The notes: generated by a model from the letters alone, not told the origin. A stretch of 20,621 nucleotides of DNA from an uncultured Thermomicrobiales bacterium (GCA_902806365.1 CADCWJ010000675.1:1-20621); one strand, 5' to 3'; counted from the first letter of the stretch, positions 1 to 7,021 are shown. Program-made: numbers and translations.

Positions 1-987
1 GAACATGACCGTGTCGATCACGTATGGATCGCTGGCGAAGCGCTTTCCGAACGATGGCGTCACCGGCCCGTTGTGGACCGCGATGATGTGCCCGTGCGGC
101 GCGATCCGCCGCATCAGGTGGCCGACACGGATCGCCCACCGGTCGCAGACCGCGTTGTTCGTTCCATAGTGCCAATCCCCATTGGGGTAATACTCGTACT
201 CGTTCTGCAGCGTCCAGAACATGACGCAGCCGAACGCGTCGAAGCGCGCCACGAGGTAGCGCAACCAGAGCTCCTCCCATTCCGGCACGAAGATGTTGCG
301 GCTGTTGAACGGAAACTCGAATCCCCAGCCCTCCATGATCAGCTCGACCCCGATTTCCAGCTCATCGGCCCAGCCCAACACGGCGTCGATGGTCTTGAAG
401 TACGGCAGGTTGAACCGATCGAAGCGGGGGGATTGCTCGCTCCCACCCCACGGCCAGAGCCGCTGTGTCTGCCACGAGCTGTGGCCGTCAGGCGGGTGAA
501 AGGGACTGACGGGCACCCGTATCCGCAGCAGGTTGAACCCCTGAGCCGCCCGGCGCTCCATGAAGGCCCGTACCTCGCGAGCGCCGTCACCGCTGTTGTG
601 CGCCATGCCGAAGAGGTGGTAGGTCGTGTCGCCCAGAATGAAGACCGGCGCGCCCGATTCCCAGGTGAACCCCCATCCCTCGCCGGGGGTCGAGCGCAGG
701 AACCCGCGCACCTCCGCCTGCCCAGCGGTGAACTCGCCATCCTGCTGGAAATCGGGATTCGGTGGAATCGAGCTCATCCGCCAGCTCCAGCGACCGGCAA
801 TACCGGGGTTGAAGCGGACCCGCCAGGTGAGGTCGCCGTCGTAAAATGCCTCGATCGTCGACTCCCTGCCGGCGGGGTCAGTGAACGTCGCGGACACGCG
901 TGCATCGGTGAAGGGCTCCGGATACGAGTGGCTGGTTTCGAATGCCCATTCACGCATCGTCCGGACCGGAGTGGATTGCTCGGACAT
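1..987 (-). CDS. DUF5060/DUF4038 (apiosidase-like) glycoside hydrolase, partial
   Basis: The minus strand is open without interruption from ATG at 987 to the window edge (329 codons, C-terminus missing). The start is chosen because the protein begins just before a beta-rich WAFETSHSYPEPF segment typical of the DUF5060 N-terminal domain (about residues 12-80), and a GGGAG lies about 12 bases upstream. A second domain starts near residue 94 (GFLRSTPGEGWGF), followed by a GAPVFILGDTTYH block at about 112-124 and a TIM-barrel-like strand ending in LQNEYEYY, with N262-E263 as the likely acid/base pair of a GH-A clan barrel. The catalytic nucleophile Glu would lie beyond the window. No signal peptide is visible, so a cytoplasmic role in trimming imported oligosaccharides is possible. 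The substrate cannot be told; the DUF4038 family includes GH140-type apiosidases. It is divergent from the sigma factor gene. Confidence 0.8.
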   Translation of the reverse strand, partial: MSEQSTPVRTMREWAFETSHSYPEPFTDARVSATFTDPAGRESTIEAFYDGDLTWRVRFNPGIAGRWSWRMSSIPPNPDFQQDGEFTAGQAEVRGFLRSTPGEGWGFTWESGAPVFILGDTTYHLFGMAHNSGDGAREVRAFMERRAAQGFNLLRIRVPVSPFHPPDGHSSWQTQRLWPWGGSEQSPRFDRFNLPYFKTIDAVLGWADELEIGVELIMEGWGFEFPFNSRNIFVPEWEELWLRYLVARFDAFGCVMFWTLQNEYEYYPNGDWHYGTNNAVCDRWAIRVGHLMRRIAPHGHIIAVHNGPVTPSFGKRFASDPYVIDTVMF

Positions 988-1292
988 CGTTTGGATCGCT
1001 CCCGTCCCCGAAGTGTGCAAGGGTCAAGCTGGCGCCACGTTACCACTCGAACTGCTCACCGCAAGCCCATGACAGGCTCGATGTTGCGGCGCGCCAGGGG
1101 CTCCCCGCGCACCGCAGAGACCGCGTTCACGAGCCGGGCGGCATAATGAAGTGGTCTCTGGCGATCTCACGAATGCGCCGCCGGACGGTTGTATAGAGCG
1201 GGACAATGCATGTGGTGCCCGACCGCGCGATGGTGCGCCGGGTACCGATCGATGGGTACCGCGGAACCAGCCAGGTGGAGGCACTCCACGAC
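988..1292. other. Divergent intergenic region, no gene supported
   Basis: This 305-base gap separates the minus-strand hydrolase from the plus-strand sigma gene and should hold both promoters. The ORFs crossing it on either strand are arginine-rich, have no convincing ribosome binding site and resemble no family. A near-palindrome with GGTACC at both ends (1241-1260) lies about 35 bases before the sigma start. I could not identify a convincing -35/-10 pair. Confidence 0.5.
1241..1260. promoter_or_regulatory. GGTACC-flanked imperfect palindrome upstream of the sigma gene
   Basis: GGTACC at 1241-1246 and again at 1255-1260 flank an ATCGAT core, giving a 20-base almost perfect dyad ending 32 bases before the sigma factor start codon. 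Its position would suit an operator or a leader hairpin. The dyad is read from the sequence; a regulatory role is only inference. Confidence 0.3.
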
Positions 1293-1889
1293 ATGACCGA
1301 CGCGACATTGACTGCGGCCGCCCCGGTCCGCAATGGTGGACCACCGGCCGACTCGCAGGTCCGGGAGGTCGGCTCGCGGCCCATGCCGGCGCCGACCTTT
1401 GGGGCAGTCGTCGAGACCATTGGAAACGAGATCTACCGGTTCGCCTGGCAGCTCACCTGCAACAAGTCCGATGCCGACGACCTGTATCAGGAAACGTTGC
1501 TCAAGGCGTTCCGGGCGTTTCCGAAACTTCCGGCGGACGCCAATCATCGGGCGTGGTTCTACCGGATCACGTCCAACACGTTCATCAGCGACCGGCGCAA
1601 GCGGAACCGCGAGAATCCCCTCAGCGAGGCGCACGAGCAAACGCTTCGCGCGGAGTTGCCGGACAATGCCCGGGCGATCGATGCGCGCGATCTCCTTCGC
1701 GAGGTCGAGGTTTTCGTCGCCAAGCTCCCGCCGAAGCAACGGGTCGCCCTCGTCCTGCGGAAACACCATGGCCTCGGCTATGATCTGATCGCCGACACCC
1801 TCAACTGTTCGGAAGAAGCGGCCAGGGCAAACGTGCACGAGGCGCTCCGCAAGCTCCGGGGCCAGTTCGCCGATCGACTGGAGGGCTGA
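1293..1889 (+). CDS. ECF-family RNA polymerase sigma factor
   Basis: This is a 198-residue sigma-70 family factor of the extracytoplasmic-function type. Region sigma-2 covers about residues 38-106 and holds the hallmark SDADDLYQETLLKAFR block (59-74) and an AWFYRITSNTFISDRRKR segment (87-104). Region sigma-4 covers about 135-190 with LPPKQRVALVLRKHHGLGY and a helix-turn-helix ending in ANVHEALRKLRG. There is no sigma-1 or sigma-3. The start at ATG 1293 is preferred because GTGGAGG lies about 11 bases upstream; an in-frame ATG at 1206 would add 29 residues of unlikely composition. A proline-rich tail of about 35 residues precedes sigma-2. The stop is followed 3 bases later by the start of the anti-sigma/alkyltransferase gene, so the two are almost certainly co-transcribed and translationally coupled, the normal layout for an ECF sigma and its cognate anti-sigma. 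Confidence 0.92.
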   Translation: MTDATLTAAAPVRNGGPPADSQVREVGSRPMPAPTFGAVVETIGNEIYRFAWQLTCNKSDADDLYQETLLKAFRAFPKLPADANHRAWFYRITSNTFISDRRKRNRENPLSEAHEQTLRAELPDNARAIDARDLLREVEVFVAKLPPKQRVALVLRKHHGLGYDLIADTLNCSEEAARANVHEALRKLRGQFADRLEG

Positions 1890-1892
1890 GCG

Positions 1893-2819
1893 ATGGTCAC
1901 CGGCAAAGCCGATCGCAATCTCATCGCCCGCAACGGGCACGCATACGTTTCCGTGCCCTCAACCATACTCTCCCTGGAAACGGATACCCTGATGACCCAA
2001 TCTCCCCCCGCCGATCACGATCAGGCACCGATCGCAGACTTCGGCATTGGCCTGGAAGACCGCGCTGCCCGCCCCAATGTCGACCCGTGCGATATCGCCG
2101 AAGAAGCGATGCCCGCGATGGTGCTCGGCGAGCTCTCGCCACCGGACGCAGCGTGGCTCCAGGGACATGTCGCGACGTGCGGCTACTGCGGGAACATGCT
2201 CCGTTCGTTCGAGCGATGCGAGCTGGTGTTCGACCAGGCGACCGGCCATCTGGCAAGCACGATCCCGGACGATCGGCCGAACACAGCCAACGCGCTCGGG
2301 ATGCGGGAGGCCCGCTACGGATTCATGGACACCCCGGTTGGACCGCTATTGATCGCGGCCACAGACAGCGGCGTCTGCGAAGTCTCGTTCCTCACGCACC
2401 ACGACGCCTACGCTCCGATCCATCAGATGGAATCACGTCGGATCATGGCCACCGAGCGCCAGGCGTCGATCGCGCCCGCGGTCGCGCAGCTTGACGAGTA
2501 TTTTTCCGGCGACCGCGACCGGTTCGATCTTGAGGTCGATCTCCACGGGTTGACGCCGTTTACCCGGGATGTTCTGGAAGCCACGTCCAACGTCCCGTAT
2601 GGCAAGGTCACGAGCTATGGACGGATTGCCGATCGGATCGGCAAGACGAGGGCGTCGCGCGCGGTCGGCAACGCGCTCGGACGAAACCCGATCCCGATCG
2701 TCATCCCCTGCCACCGGATCGTGCTCTCGAACGGCAACCTGGGCTGGTACACGGGCGGGTCGGAGATCAAGCGCTCGCTGCTCGGGATCGAGGGTGTGCG
2801 GTACGACGCTCCACGCTGA
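1893..2819 (+). CDS. Zinc anti-sigma (ZAS) domain fused to O6-alkylguanine-DNA alkyltransferase
   Basis: This is a 308-residue two-domain protein. Residues about 62-115 carry a zinc-binding anti-sigma pattern, C66-x25-H92-x3-C96-x2-C99, with a LGELSPPDAAWLQGHVATC helix as in zf-HC2 anti-sigma factors. Residues about 138-305 are a full MGMT/Ogt domain: an RNase-like N-terminal part from RYGFMDTPVG, the recognition helix around PYGKVTSYGRIA (235-246), the RAVGNAL arginine finger (256-262), the acceptor motif PCHR with Cys273, and the closing GGSEIKRSLLGIEG. Known Ogt proteins transfer the alkyl group from O6-alkylguanine irreversibly to that Cys. The start at 1893 has GGAGG 8 bases upstream and follows the sigma stop by 3 bases; ATG 1992 is an alternative that keeps both domains. 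No membrane segment is present, so it should be cytoplasmic. Inference: it binds and holds the adjacent sigma factor and may release it when alkylated. Confidence 0.9.
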   Translation: MVTGKADRNLIARNGHAYVSVPSTILSLETDTLMTQSPPADHDQAPIADFGIGLEDRAARPNVDPCDIAEEAMPAMVLGELSPPDAAWLQGHVATCGYCGNMLRSFERCELVFDQATGHLASTIPDDRPNTANALGMREARYGFMDTPVGPLLIAATDSGVCEVSFLTHHDAYAPIHQMESRRIMATERQASIAPAVAQLDEYFSGDRDRFDLEVDLHGLTPFTRDVLEATSNVPYGKVTSYGRIADRIGKTRASRAVGNALGRNPIPIVIPCHRIVLSNGNLGWYTGGSEIKRSLLGIEGVRYDAPR

Positions 2820-2867
2820 CAGAGGAGCCCTCAGCCGGTGCCTTCACGGTCTGGGAGTCGCGCTACG

Positions 2868-2883
2868 CAGTACCTGGTACCTG
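2868..2883. repeat. Palindrome CAGTACCTGGTACCTG in convergent gap
   Basis: Two GTACC/GGTAC arms around a central T give a near-perfect 16-base dyad just after the alkyltransferase gene. It lies next to a second hairpin at 2888-2906 and may form part of the transcription end of the plus-strand pair. Function is not shown. Confidence 0.3.
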
Positions 2884-2887
2884 TAAA

Positions 2888-2906
2888 GAACGATTTAGTC
2901 TCGTTC
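2888..2906 (-). terminator. Probable terminator of the glycan operon (convergent gap)
   Basis: GAACGA and TCGTTC form a 6-bp stem around a 7-base loop. Read on the minus strand the hairpin is followed by TTTA, and it lies about 80 bases after the stop of the TIGR04282 gene at 2987. The stem is short, so termination there is a modest inference. The plus-strand gene ends at 2819, so it could act from both sides. Confidence 0.4.
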
Positions 2907-2986
2907 CAATGAAGTGTGAAGTGAAGCGTCATGCTGATCCCGGTATCACCACGACACGCTCCTGCCCCATCGCCTTGCAGGTGCCG

Positions 2987-3700
2987 TCATGCGGTGGCCG
3001 GATCGTTCATCAGCCCGAGTCGATCCAATGCCTCCCAGGTTGCCGGACACAGTGGCCGGTCCACCTGCAGCGTCGTGATCAACTCATCGAGATCCGGGCG
3101 CTCATCGATATCGAACGTCATCGGAAGTTCGCCAACGGCCAAACCCAACTCGCGGCTCCGCGCCACGATATCGTCCGCCGCCGACGCGGTGCTCATCGCG
3201 ACCGCGCTCAGCACATCGTGAAACCCCCGCTCGCCGATCAGGTAGTACCCCCCGTCCCGCACCCTTCCCAGCACGATGTCGTGCTGGCGCAACAGGTCGA
3301 ATCCGGACGCGATCAGCGAGGGCGGAAGATGCGGGGAGTCGGACGCCATCAGGATCATCCGCTGATACCCCTGATCCCCTCCCCAACGCAGGAGATTGAG
3401 CTGGCGAACGCCCCAGTCCGGCCCGCTCTGGGGCACGAACCGGGCGAAGCGAGAGCTGACTCCCGTGACCCCTTCCAGCTCGGCGCGAAAATCACATTCA
3501 GGCGGTGAGTAGGTCCAGGCGAGGTCGAACCCGTTGCCTTCCCGGTCGAACCGGGCCGCCAAATCCCGCAGGAACGCCCGGTAGAGGGTTGCGGCATTGT
3601 CCATCCCGATCGCTTTGCCGAGGCGGGTCTTGGTCGCCCCGGCGACCGGCGCACGCGCCGCGATCATGAGCAGGTCGTCAGCCCGGCGATGGCCCGTCAT
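2987..3700 (-). CDS. TIGR04282/DUF2064-family transferase (nucleotidyltransferase-like GT-A fold)
   Basis: This 237-residue protein belongs to the family annotated as rSAM/selenodomain-associated transferase 1 or TIGR04282 arsenosugar-biosynthesis glycosyltransferase (DUF2064). Family landmarks are visible: an N-terminal RAPVAGATKTRLG loop (16-28) like the nucleotide-binding loop of NTP transferases, ASDSPHLP (119-126) where acidic residues bind metal, RVRDGGYYLIG (146-156), and FDIDERPDLDEL (197-208). The start at 3700 is set by an ATGA overlap with the upstream GT2 stop; a longer in-frame ORF upstream is antisense noise. It is the last gene of the operon, and the DPM-like GT2 directly before it suggests joint work on a sugar or polyprenol-sugar donor. 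The exact substrate is not deducible. The low similarity to CofC/FbiD guanylyltransferases is noted but not favoured. Confidence 0.85.
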   Translation of the reverse strand: MTGHRRADDLLMIAARAPVAGATKTRLGKAIGMDNAATLYRAFLRDLAARFDREGNGFDLAWTYSPPECDFRAELEGVTGVSSRFARFVPQSGPDWGVRQLNLLRWGGDQGYQRMILMASDSPHLPPSLIASGFDLLRQHDIVLGRVRDGGYYLIGERGFHDVLSAVAMSTASAADDIVARSRELGLAVGELPMTFDIDERPDLDELITTLQVDRPLCPATWEALDRLGLMNDPATA

Positions 3701-4479
3701 GCGTTCGGTGCCCCTCGCTGCCATTCCCGCAGATCGTCCGGCAGGGGCAGGGAATCGCGCCGGGCCCGGACGATCGCAAGCAGGATCCGGTACCCGGCCT
3801 TGAGCGATGCCCGGAGATTGCCGCTCACCTTTGAGACTCCACCGGCCCGCTTGCGATAACTGACCGGCACCTCCCGGACCTTCAGCCCACCTTTGGCGGC
3901 GCGGGCGATCATCTCGATCGACCAGCCGTAGGTCATCTCGCGCATCCCCAGCGCCAGCAGCCGCTCGCGGCGCATGACGCGGAATGGCCCGATGTCCGTG
4001 ACCCTTACCCCGTACACGATCCGCAGGAACACCGCAGCCACGCGGTTGCCGAAGATCTGCTGCGGCAACAGCGATCCCGGCTCGTAGGAGCCGAGGAGCC
4101 GCGAGCCAATCACAAGGTCCGCCTCGCCGGCGAGCAGCGGCGCAAGCAGCAGGGGCAACTCTGCAGGCTGATCGCTTCGGTCTCCATCCATCAGGATGAT
4201 GACATCGACATCCGGGCCGGCGAGAACACCGGTCAGGCATGCCCTGCCGTAGCCCCGGCGTGTTTCGCGTATGACCTGAGCCCCCGCCTCGGCGGCGCGG
4301 TTCGCGGTCTCATCAGTGCTTCCGTTGTCAACGACCCGGATCACCACCGGGTCAGCGAGAAGACCAGAGTTCTCCACTGCCTCGCGAACCTCCCGTACCA
4401 GGTCGCCGATCGAGGCTTCCTCGTTCAGGCAGGGAATGACGACCGCCGCCGTAACCTGTGGGGTCGCATTCATGGTCAT
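3697..4479 (-). CDS. GT2 glycosyltransferase, dolichyl/polyprenyl-phosphate sugar synthase type
   Basis: This is a 260-residue soluble GT-A family 2 enzyme. VVIPCLNEEASIGDLV (13-28), VVDNGSTDET (49-58) and the metal/sugar-nucleotide motif DGD (98-100) followed by DQPAELP are those of DPM1/GtrB-like synthases, which move a sugar from a nucleotide donor to a polyprenyl phosphate. GSRLLGSYEPGSLLPQQ (126-142) and the VPVSYRKRAGGVSKVSG segment near residues 204-220 also match this group. There is no C-terminal pair of membrane helices, so it would act at the inner membrane face as a soluble enzyme. The start at 4479 overlaps the SDR stop as ATGA, and its own stop overlaps the next start the same way, so translation is coupled on both sides. 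The product could feed the membrane GT-C enzyme encoded at 7022-8953 (inference). Confidence 0.9.
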   Translation of the reverse strand: MTMNATPQVTAAVVIPCLNEEASIGDLVREVREAVENSGLLADPVVIRVVDNGSTDETANRAAEAGAQVIRETRRGYGRACLTGVLAGPDVDVIILMDGDRSDQPAELPLLLAPLLAGEADLVIGSRLLGSYEPGSLLPQQIFGNRVAAVFLRIVYGVRVTDIGPFRVMRRERLLALGMREMTYGWSIEMIARAAKGGLKVREVPVSYRKRAGGVSKVSGNLRASLKAGYRILLAIVRARRDSLPLPDDLREWQRGAPNA

Positions 4480-5615
4480 GCCGTCGCTCCGAAGCGCGCT
4501 TTCCTGACGATCTGGCGCTGACGCAGGCGTCGCTCGGCAGCGGAAAAGTATTCGCCAACATCGCCCTGCTCGGCGATCCAGCCGATGTAGCGGTCGATCC
4601 CCGCTTCGAGCGTTACACGCGGCTTGAAGCCAAGCTCACCGATGCGAGAGATGTCGCTGATCAGGGCACGCATCTCGCCGGGTCGGAACTCCCCGGGAAT
4701 GTCCGGGCCGATAGCTTTTCCCAGACGCTCGGCGAGCATCGTTGCCAGGTCGCCGATCGCGACGGAATTGCCGGTGCCGACGTTCATGATCTGGCCGTTT
4801 GCCCGGTCGTCCGTCGCCGCAAGAATGTTCGCGCGCGCGATGTCCTCGACGAAGATCAAGTCGCGGGATTGACGCCCGTCCTCGTAGACCACGGGGGGAA
4901 GGTTGTTCAGGAGCCGGGTGCAGAAGATCGCGATCACCCCGGTGTAGGGGTTGAACAGCGATTGTCGGGGGCCGTAGGTGCAGGAGTAGCGGAGCGCCAC
5001 TACTGGCAGACCCGACGCGCGGCCATATGAGATCACGAGACGCTCCTGATCGGCCTTGCTGATGGCGTACACGTTCTCGCCACCCATGGGAGCACCTTCA
5101 TCCGTCGGCACCGGAATCGAGGCGGTCCCGCAGACGGGGCAATGGACGGCGTAATCGCCCGCTTCGAGCTGCGCGACCGGACGTGTCGTCCCATAGAAGT
5201 GCCCATGCTCGGGGCAGGCGTACGCGCCCTCGTTGTAGACCGCCTGTGACGAGGCGACCACGACCTTGCGGACCGGCAGGTCGTGGTTCCGGATCGTCTC
5301 CAGCAGAAGTGACGTTCCGTACGAGTTGACATGGATGAACTTCGCAATCTCGGGCATGTAGCCGCCGTAGGCCGCCTCGTGAAAGACGATGTCGACACCG
5401 TCGAGCGCACGCTCCCAATCCCGGCGATTGCGCACGTCCCCGCGCAGGAAGTCGACCTCGTCGGGCACCCAGGCCGGTTTGCCCTGCGGGTGCGTCTGCC
5501 GCTCCAGAGCATCGAGGATCCGGACCTGCCAGCCCTCGGCACGCGCGGCATCGACGATATGGGACCCAATGAGGCCGGCGCCCCCGGTAACGAGCGCGGT
5601 AGTCGGCCTACTCAT
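4476..5615 (-). CDS. NAD-dependent nucleotide-sugar epimerase/dehydratase (SDR) with zinc-ribbon-like insert
   Basis: This 379-residue extended SDR has the Rossmann motif TGGAGLIG (10-17), the active-site serines in ASSQAVY (121-127) and the catalytic Y183-x3-K187. Between the serine and tyrosine sits an inserted Cys pattern, C134-x2-H137-x21-C159-x2-C162, which looks like a small zinc ribbon. My recollection is that a subgroup resembling dTDP-L-rhamnose 4-epimerases (WbiB-like) carries a similar CPxCG insert, so a deoxy-sugar 4-epimerase is the best guess, not a certain one. ATG 5615 has GGAG 8 bases upstream and overlaps the stop of the PLP enzyme as ATGA. It is the second of four overlapping genes, and its product presumably supplies a modified sugar nucleotide to the GT2 and GT-C enzymes. 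Confidence 0.88.
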   Translation of the reverse strand: MSRPTTALVTGGAGLIGSHIVDAARAEGWQVRILDALERQTHPQGKPAWVPDEVDFLRGDVRNRRDWERALDGVDIVFHEAAYGGYMPEIAKFIHVNSYGTSLLLETIRNHDLPVRKVVVASSQAVYNEGAYACPEHGHFYGTTRPVAQLEAGDYAVHCPVCGTASIPVPTDEGAPMGGENVYAISKADQERLVISYGRASGLPVVALRYSCTYGPRQSLFNPYTGVIAIFCTRLLNNLPPVVYEDGRQSRDLIFVEDIARANILAATDDRANGQIMNVGTGNSVAIGDLATMLAERLGKAIGPDIPGEFRPGEMRALISDISRIGELGFKPRVTLEAGIDRYIGWIAEQGDVGEYFSAAERRLRQRQIVRKARFGATA

Positions 5616-6928
5616 ATCGTGCGCTCCGTTTCTGCCTGGTGAAGGACCACGTCACTACCCATTGCCATGAATGAGCGGAGGGCCCGGTCGAGATCGCGGA
5701 TGATGTCGTCCACCGCTTCGAGACCGACCGACAGTCGCAACTGCCCGCTGGAGAGATGTGGGTCATAGACGCCCATCCGCCCGACCGGGGGATAGCAGAC
5801 GGTGGTGACCGTGCCACCGAGGCTCGGCGCAAACTGGATCAGCTTCAGCTCCCGAACCACCGCCTCGGTTGCGTCAACCCCACCATCCAGGTGAATCAGG
5901 ATCATCCCGCCCGCGCCGTTCGGAAGCAGCGACCGCACCAGTTCGGCATCGGCTCCGGTCGCCAGTCCCGGATAGCTGACATGGCGCACCGCCGGATGAG
6001 CGGCCAGGAACTCGGCGATCCGCTGGGCCGAGGCGCTGATCCAGGCCATTCGTGGTGCCAGCGTGCGCACCCCCCGTAACCCAAGCCAGGCGTCGAACGC
6101 GCCGAGAAGCGCACCGAGCAGATAGCCGATGGGCCGGATCTCCTCGATCAGGCCGGCACGCCCGACGATGATCCCGGCGGTCAAATCGTGGTGGCCGCCG
6201 AGGAACTTGGTCGCGCTGTGGATCACGAGGTCGGCCCCGTGCTCGAGCGGGCGGCAGAGCGCCGGGGTCGCAAAGGTGTTGTCGACGACGAGGATGACCC
6301 CGTGTCGCCTGCAGATCGCGGACAGCCCAGCGATATCACAAACCTCGATGCTGGGGTTGGCGATCGTCTCGACAAAGATCAAACGGGTGCGCTCGGTGAT
6401 CGCCCGCTCCATCGCGATGTGGTCGCAGCGCGAGACCACCGACGTTGCGATCCCGAAACGGCCCAGGATCCGGTGCATCAACAGCTCTGTATCGCAGTAC
6501 GACCCTTCGGCGACGATCATGTGGTCGCCCTGTGAGAGCAGCGTCATCAGGACGTGGGCGATCGCGGCCATCCCGGAGGCCACGGCATACCCGGCGTCGG
6601 CACCTTCCAGCTCCGCGACCGCCACTTCAAGGGCGGTGACGTTGGGGAAATGCTCCCGGCTGTACATCGGTTGGGGCACCGCTCCGCCCGAGGGGTGCGC
6701 AAAGACGGGAGGTTCATCGAAGGCATAGACCGAGCTCTGCACGATTGGCTCGGTCATCGGCCGAATCGGCTGGGACCGGTCCGATCCCGCGTGGACCATC
6801 CGGGTCTGGAGCGAATCCGCATATCGATCGGGCCGGTAGCCGTGCGATCCGGAATTGGCCTGGTCGACACTGGTCGGTGGGTTGAAAGGGGCCGTGCCGT
6901 TGGGGTCGTTCACTTGTGTCCCGATCAT
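5612..6928 (-). CDS. Cys/Met-metabolism PLP-dependent enzyme (cystathionine gamma-synthase/lyase family)
   Basis: This 438-residue fold-type I PLP enzyme contains YSREHFPNVTALE (about 89-101), the cofactor-binding Asp in VVDNTFATP (214-222), the Schiff-base lysine in HSATKFLGGH (Lys about 241), and a C-terminal LSVGLE that binds the substrate carboxylate. This is the trans-sulfuration group: cystathionine gamma-synthase or lyase, methionine gamma-lyase, or O-acylhomoserine sulfhydrylase. The motifs do not separate these. The start is uncertain: ATG 6928 has GGAGG only 2 bases before it and inside a strong hairpin, GTG 6979 gives 17 more residues without a clear SD, and an in-frame GTG near 6913 is also possible. 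It opens a four-gene run of ATGA overlaps with glycan genes, an unexpected neighbourhood for amino-acid sulfur metabolism. Confidence 0.88.
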   Translation of the reverse strand: MIGTQVNDPNGTAPFNPPTSVDQANSGSHGYRPDRYADSLQTRMVHAGSDRSQPIRPMTEPIVQSSVYAFDEPPVFAHPSGGAVPQPMYSREHFPNVTALEVAVAELEGADAGYAVASGMAAIAHVLMTLLSQGDHMIVAEGSYCDTELLMHRILGRFGIATSVVSRCDHIAMERAITERTRLIFVETIANPSIEVCDIAGLSAICRRHGVILVVDNTFATPALCRPLEHGADLVIHSATKFLGGHHDLTAGIIVGRAGLIEEIRPIGYLLGALLGAFDAWLGLRGVRTLAPRMAWISASAQRIAEFLAAHPAVRHVSYPGLATGADAELVRSLLPNGAGGMILIHLDGGVDATEAVVRELKLIQFAPSLGGTVTTVCYPPVGRMGVYDPHLSSGQLRLSVGLEAVDDIIRDLDRALRSFMAMGSDVVLHQAETERTI

Positions 6929-6930
6929 GA

Positions 6931-6960
6931 CCTCCGGGCGGGCACGGGCCCACCCGGAGG
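6931..6960 (-). promoter_or_regulatory. Hairpin sequestering the putative ribosome binding site of the PLP-enzyme gene
   Basis: CCTCCGGG (6931-6938) pairs perfectly with CCCGGAGG (6953-6960). After one mismatch a further 4 bp form around a 4-base loop. On the minus-strand transcript the only strong SD (GGAGG) is inside this stem, two bases before ATG 6928. It could occlude translation initiation or act as an intercistronic element between the GT-C gene and this one. If translation starts at GTG 6979, the hairpin is inside the coding region. Confidence 0.4.
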
Positions 6961-7021
6961 GTTCTCTCGCTCCACCCACGTCAACGTGACTGCACCAGGA
7001 GCGCGCCAGCGAAGGGTGAGC

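Noticed and set aside
73..1146. 357-residue plus-strand ORF
   Set aside because: Antisense to the glycoside hydrolase; arginine/proline-rich composition, no domain, no SD. GC-driven shadow.
1263..1292. GGAACC before the sigma gene as an autoregulatory ECF -35 element
   Set aside because: A start site at normal spacing would fall at or after the ATG and leave the good ribosome binding site outside the transcript.
3701..4240. N-terminal extension of the TIGR04282 gene into the GT2 gene
   Set aside because: The extension is an alternate frame of the GT2 gene; the ATGA overlap at 3697-3700 gives a natural start.
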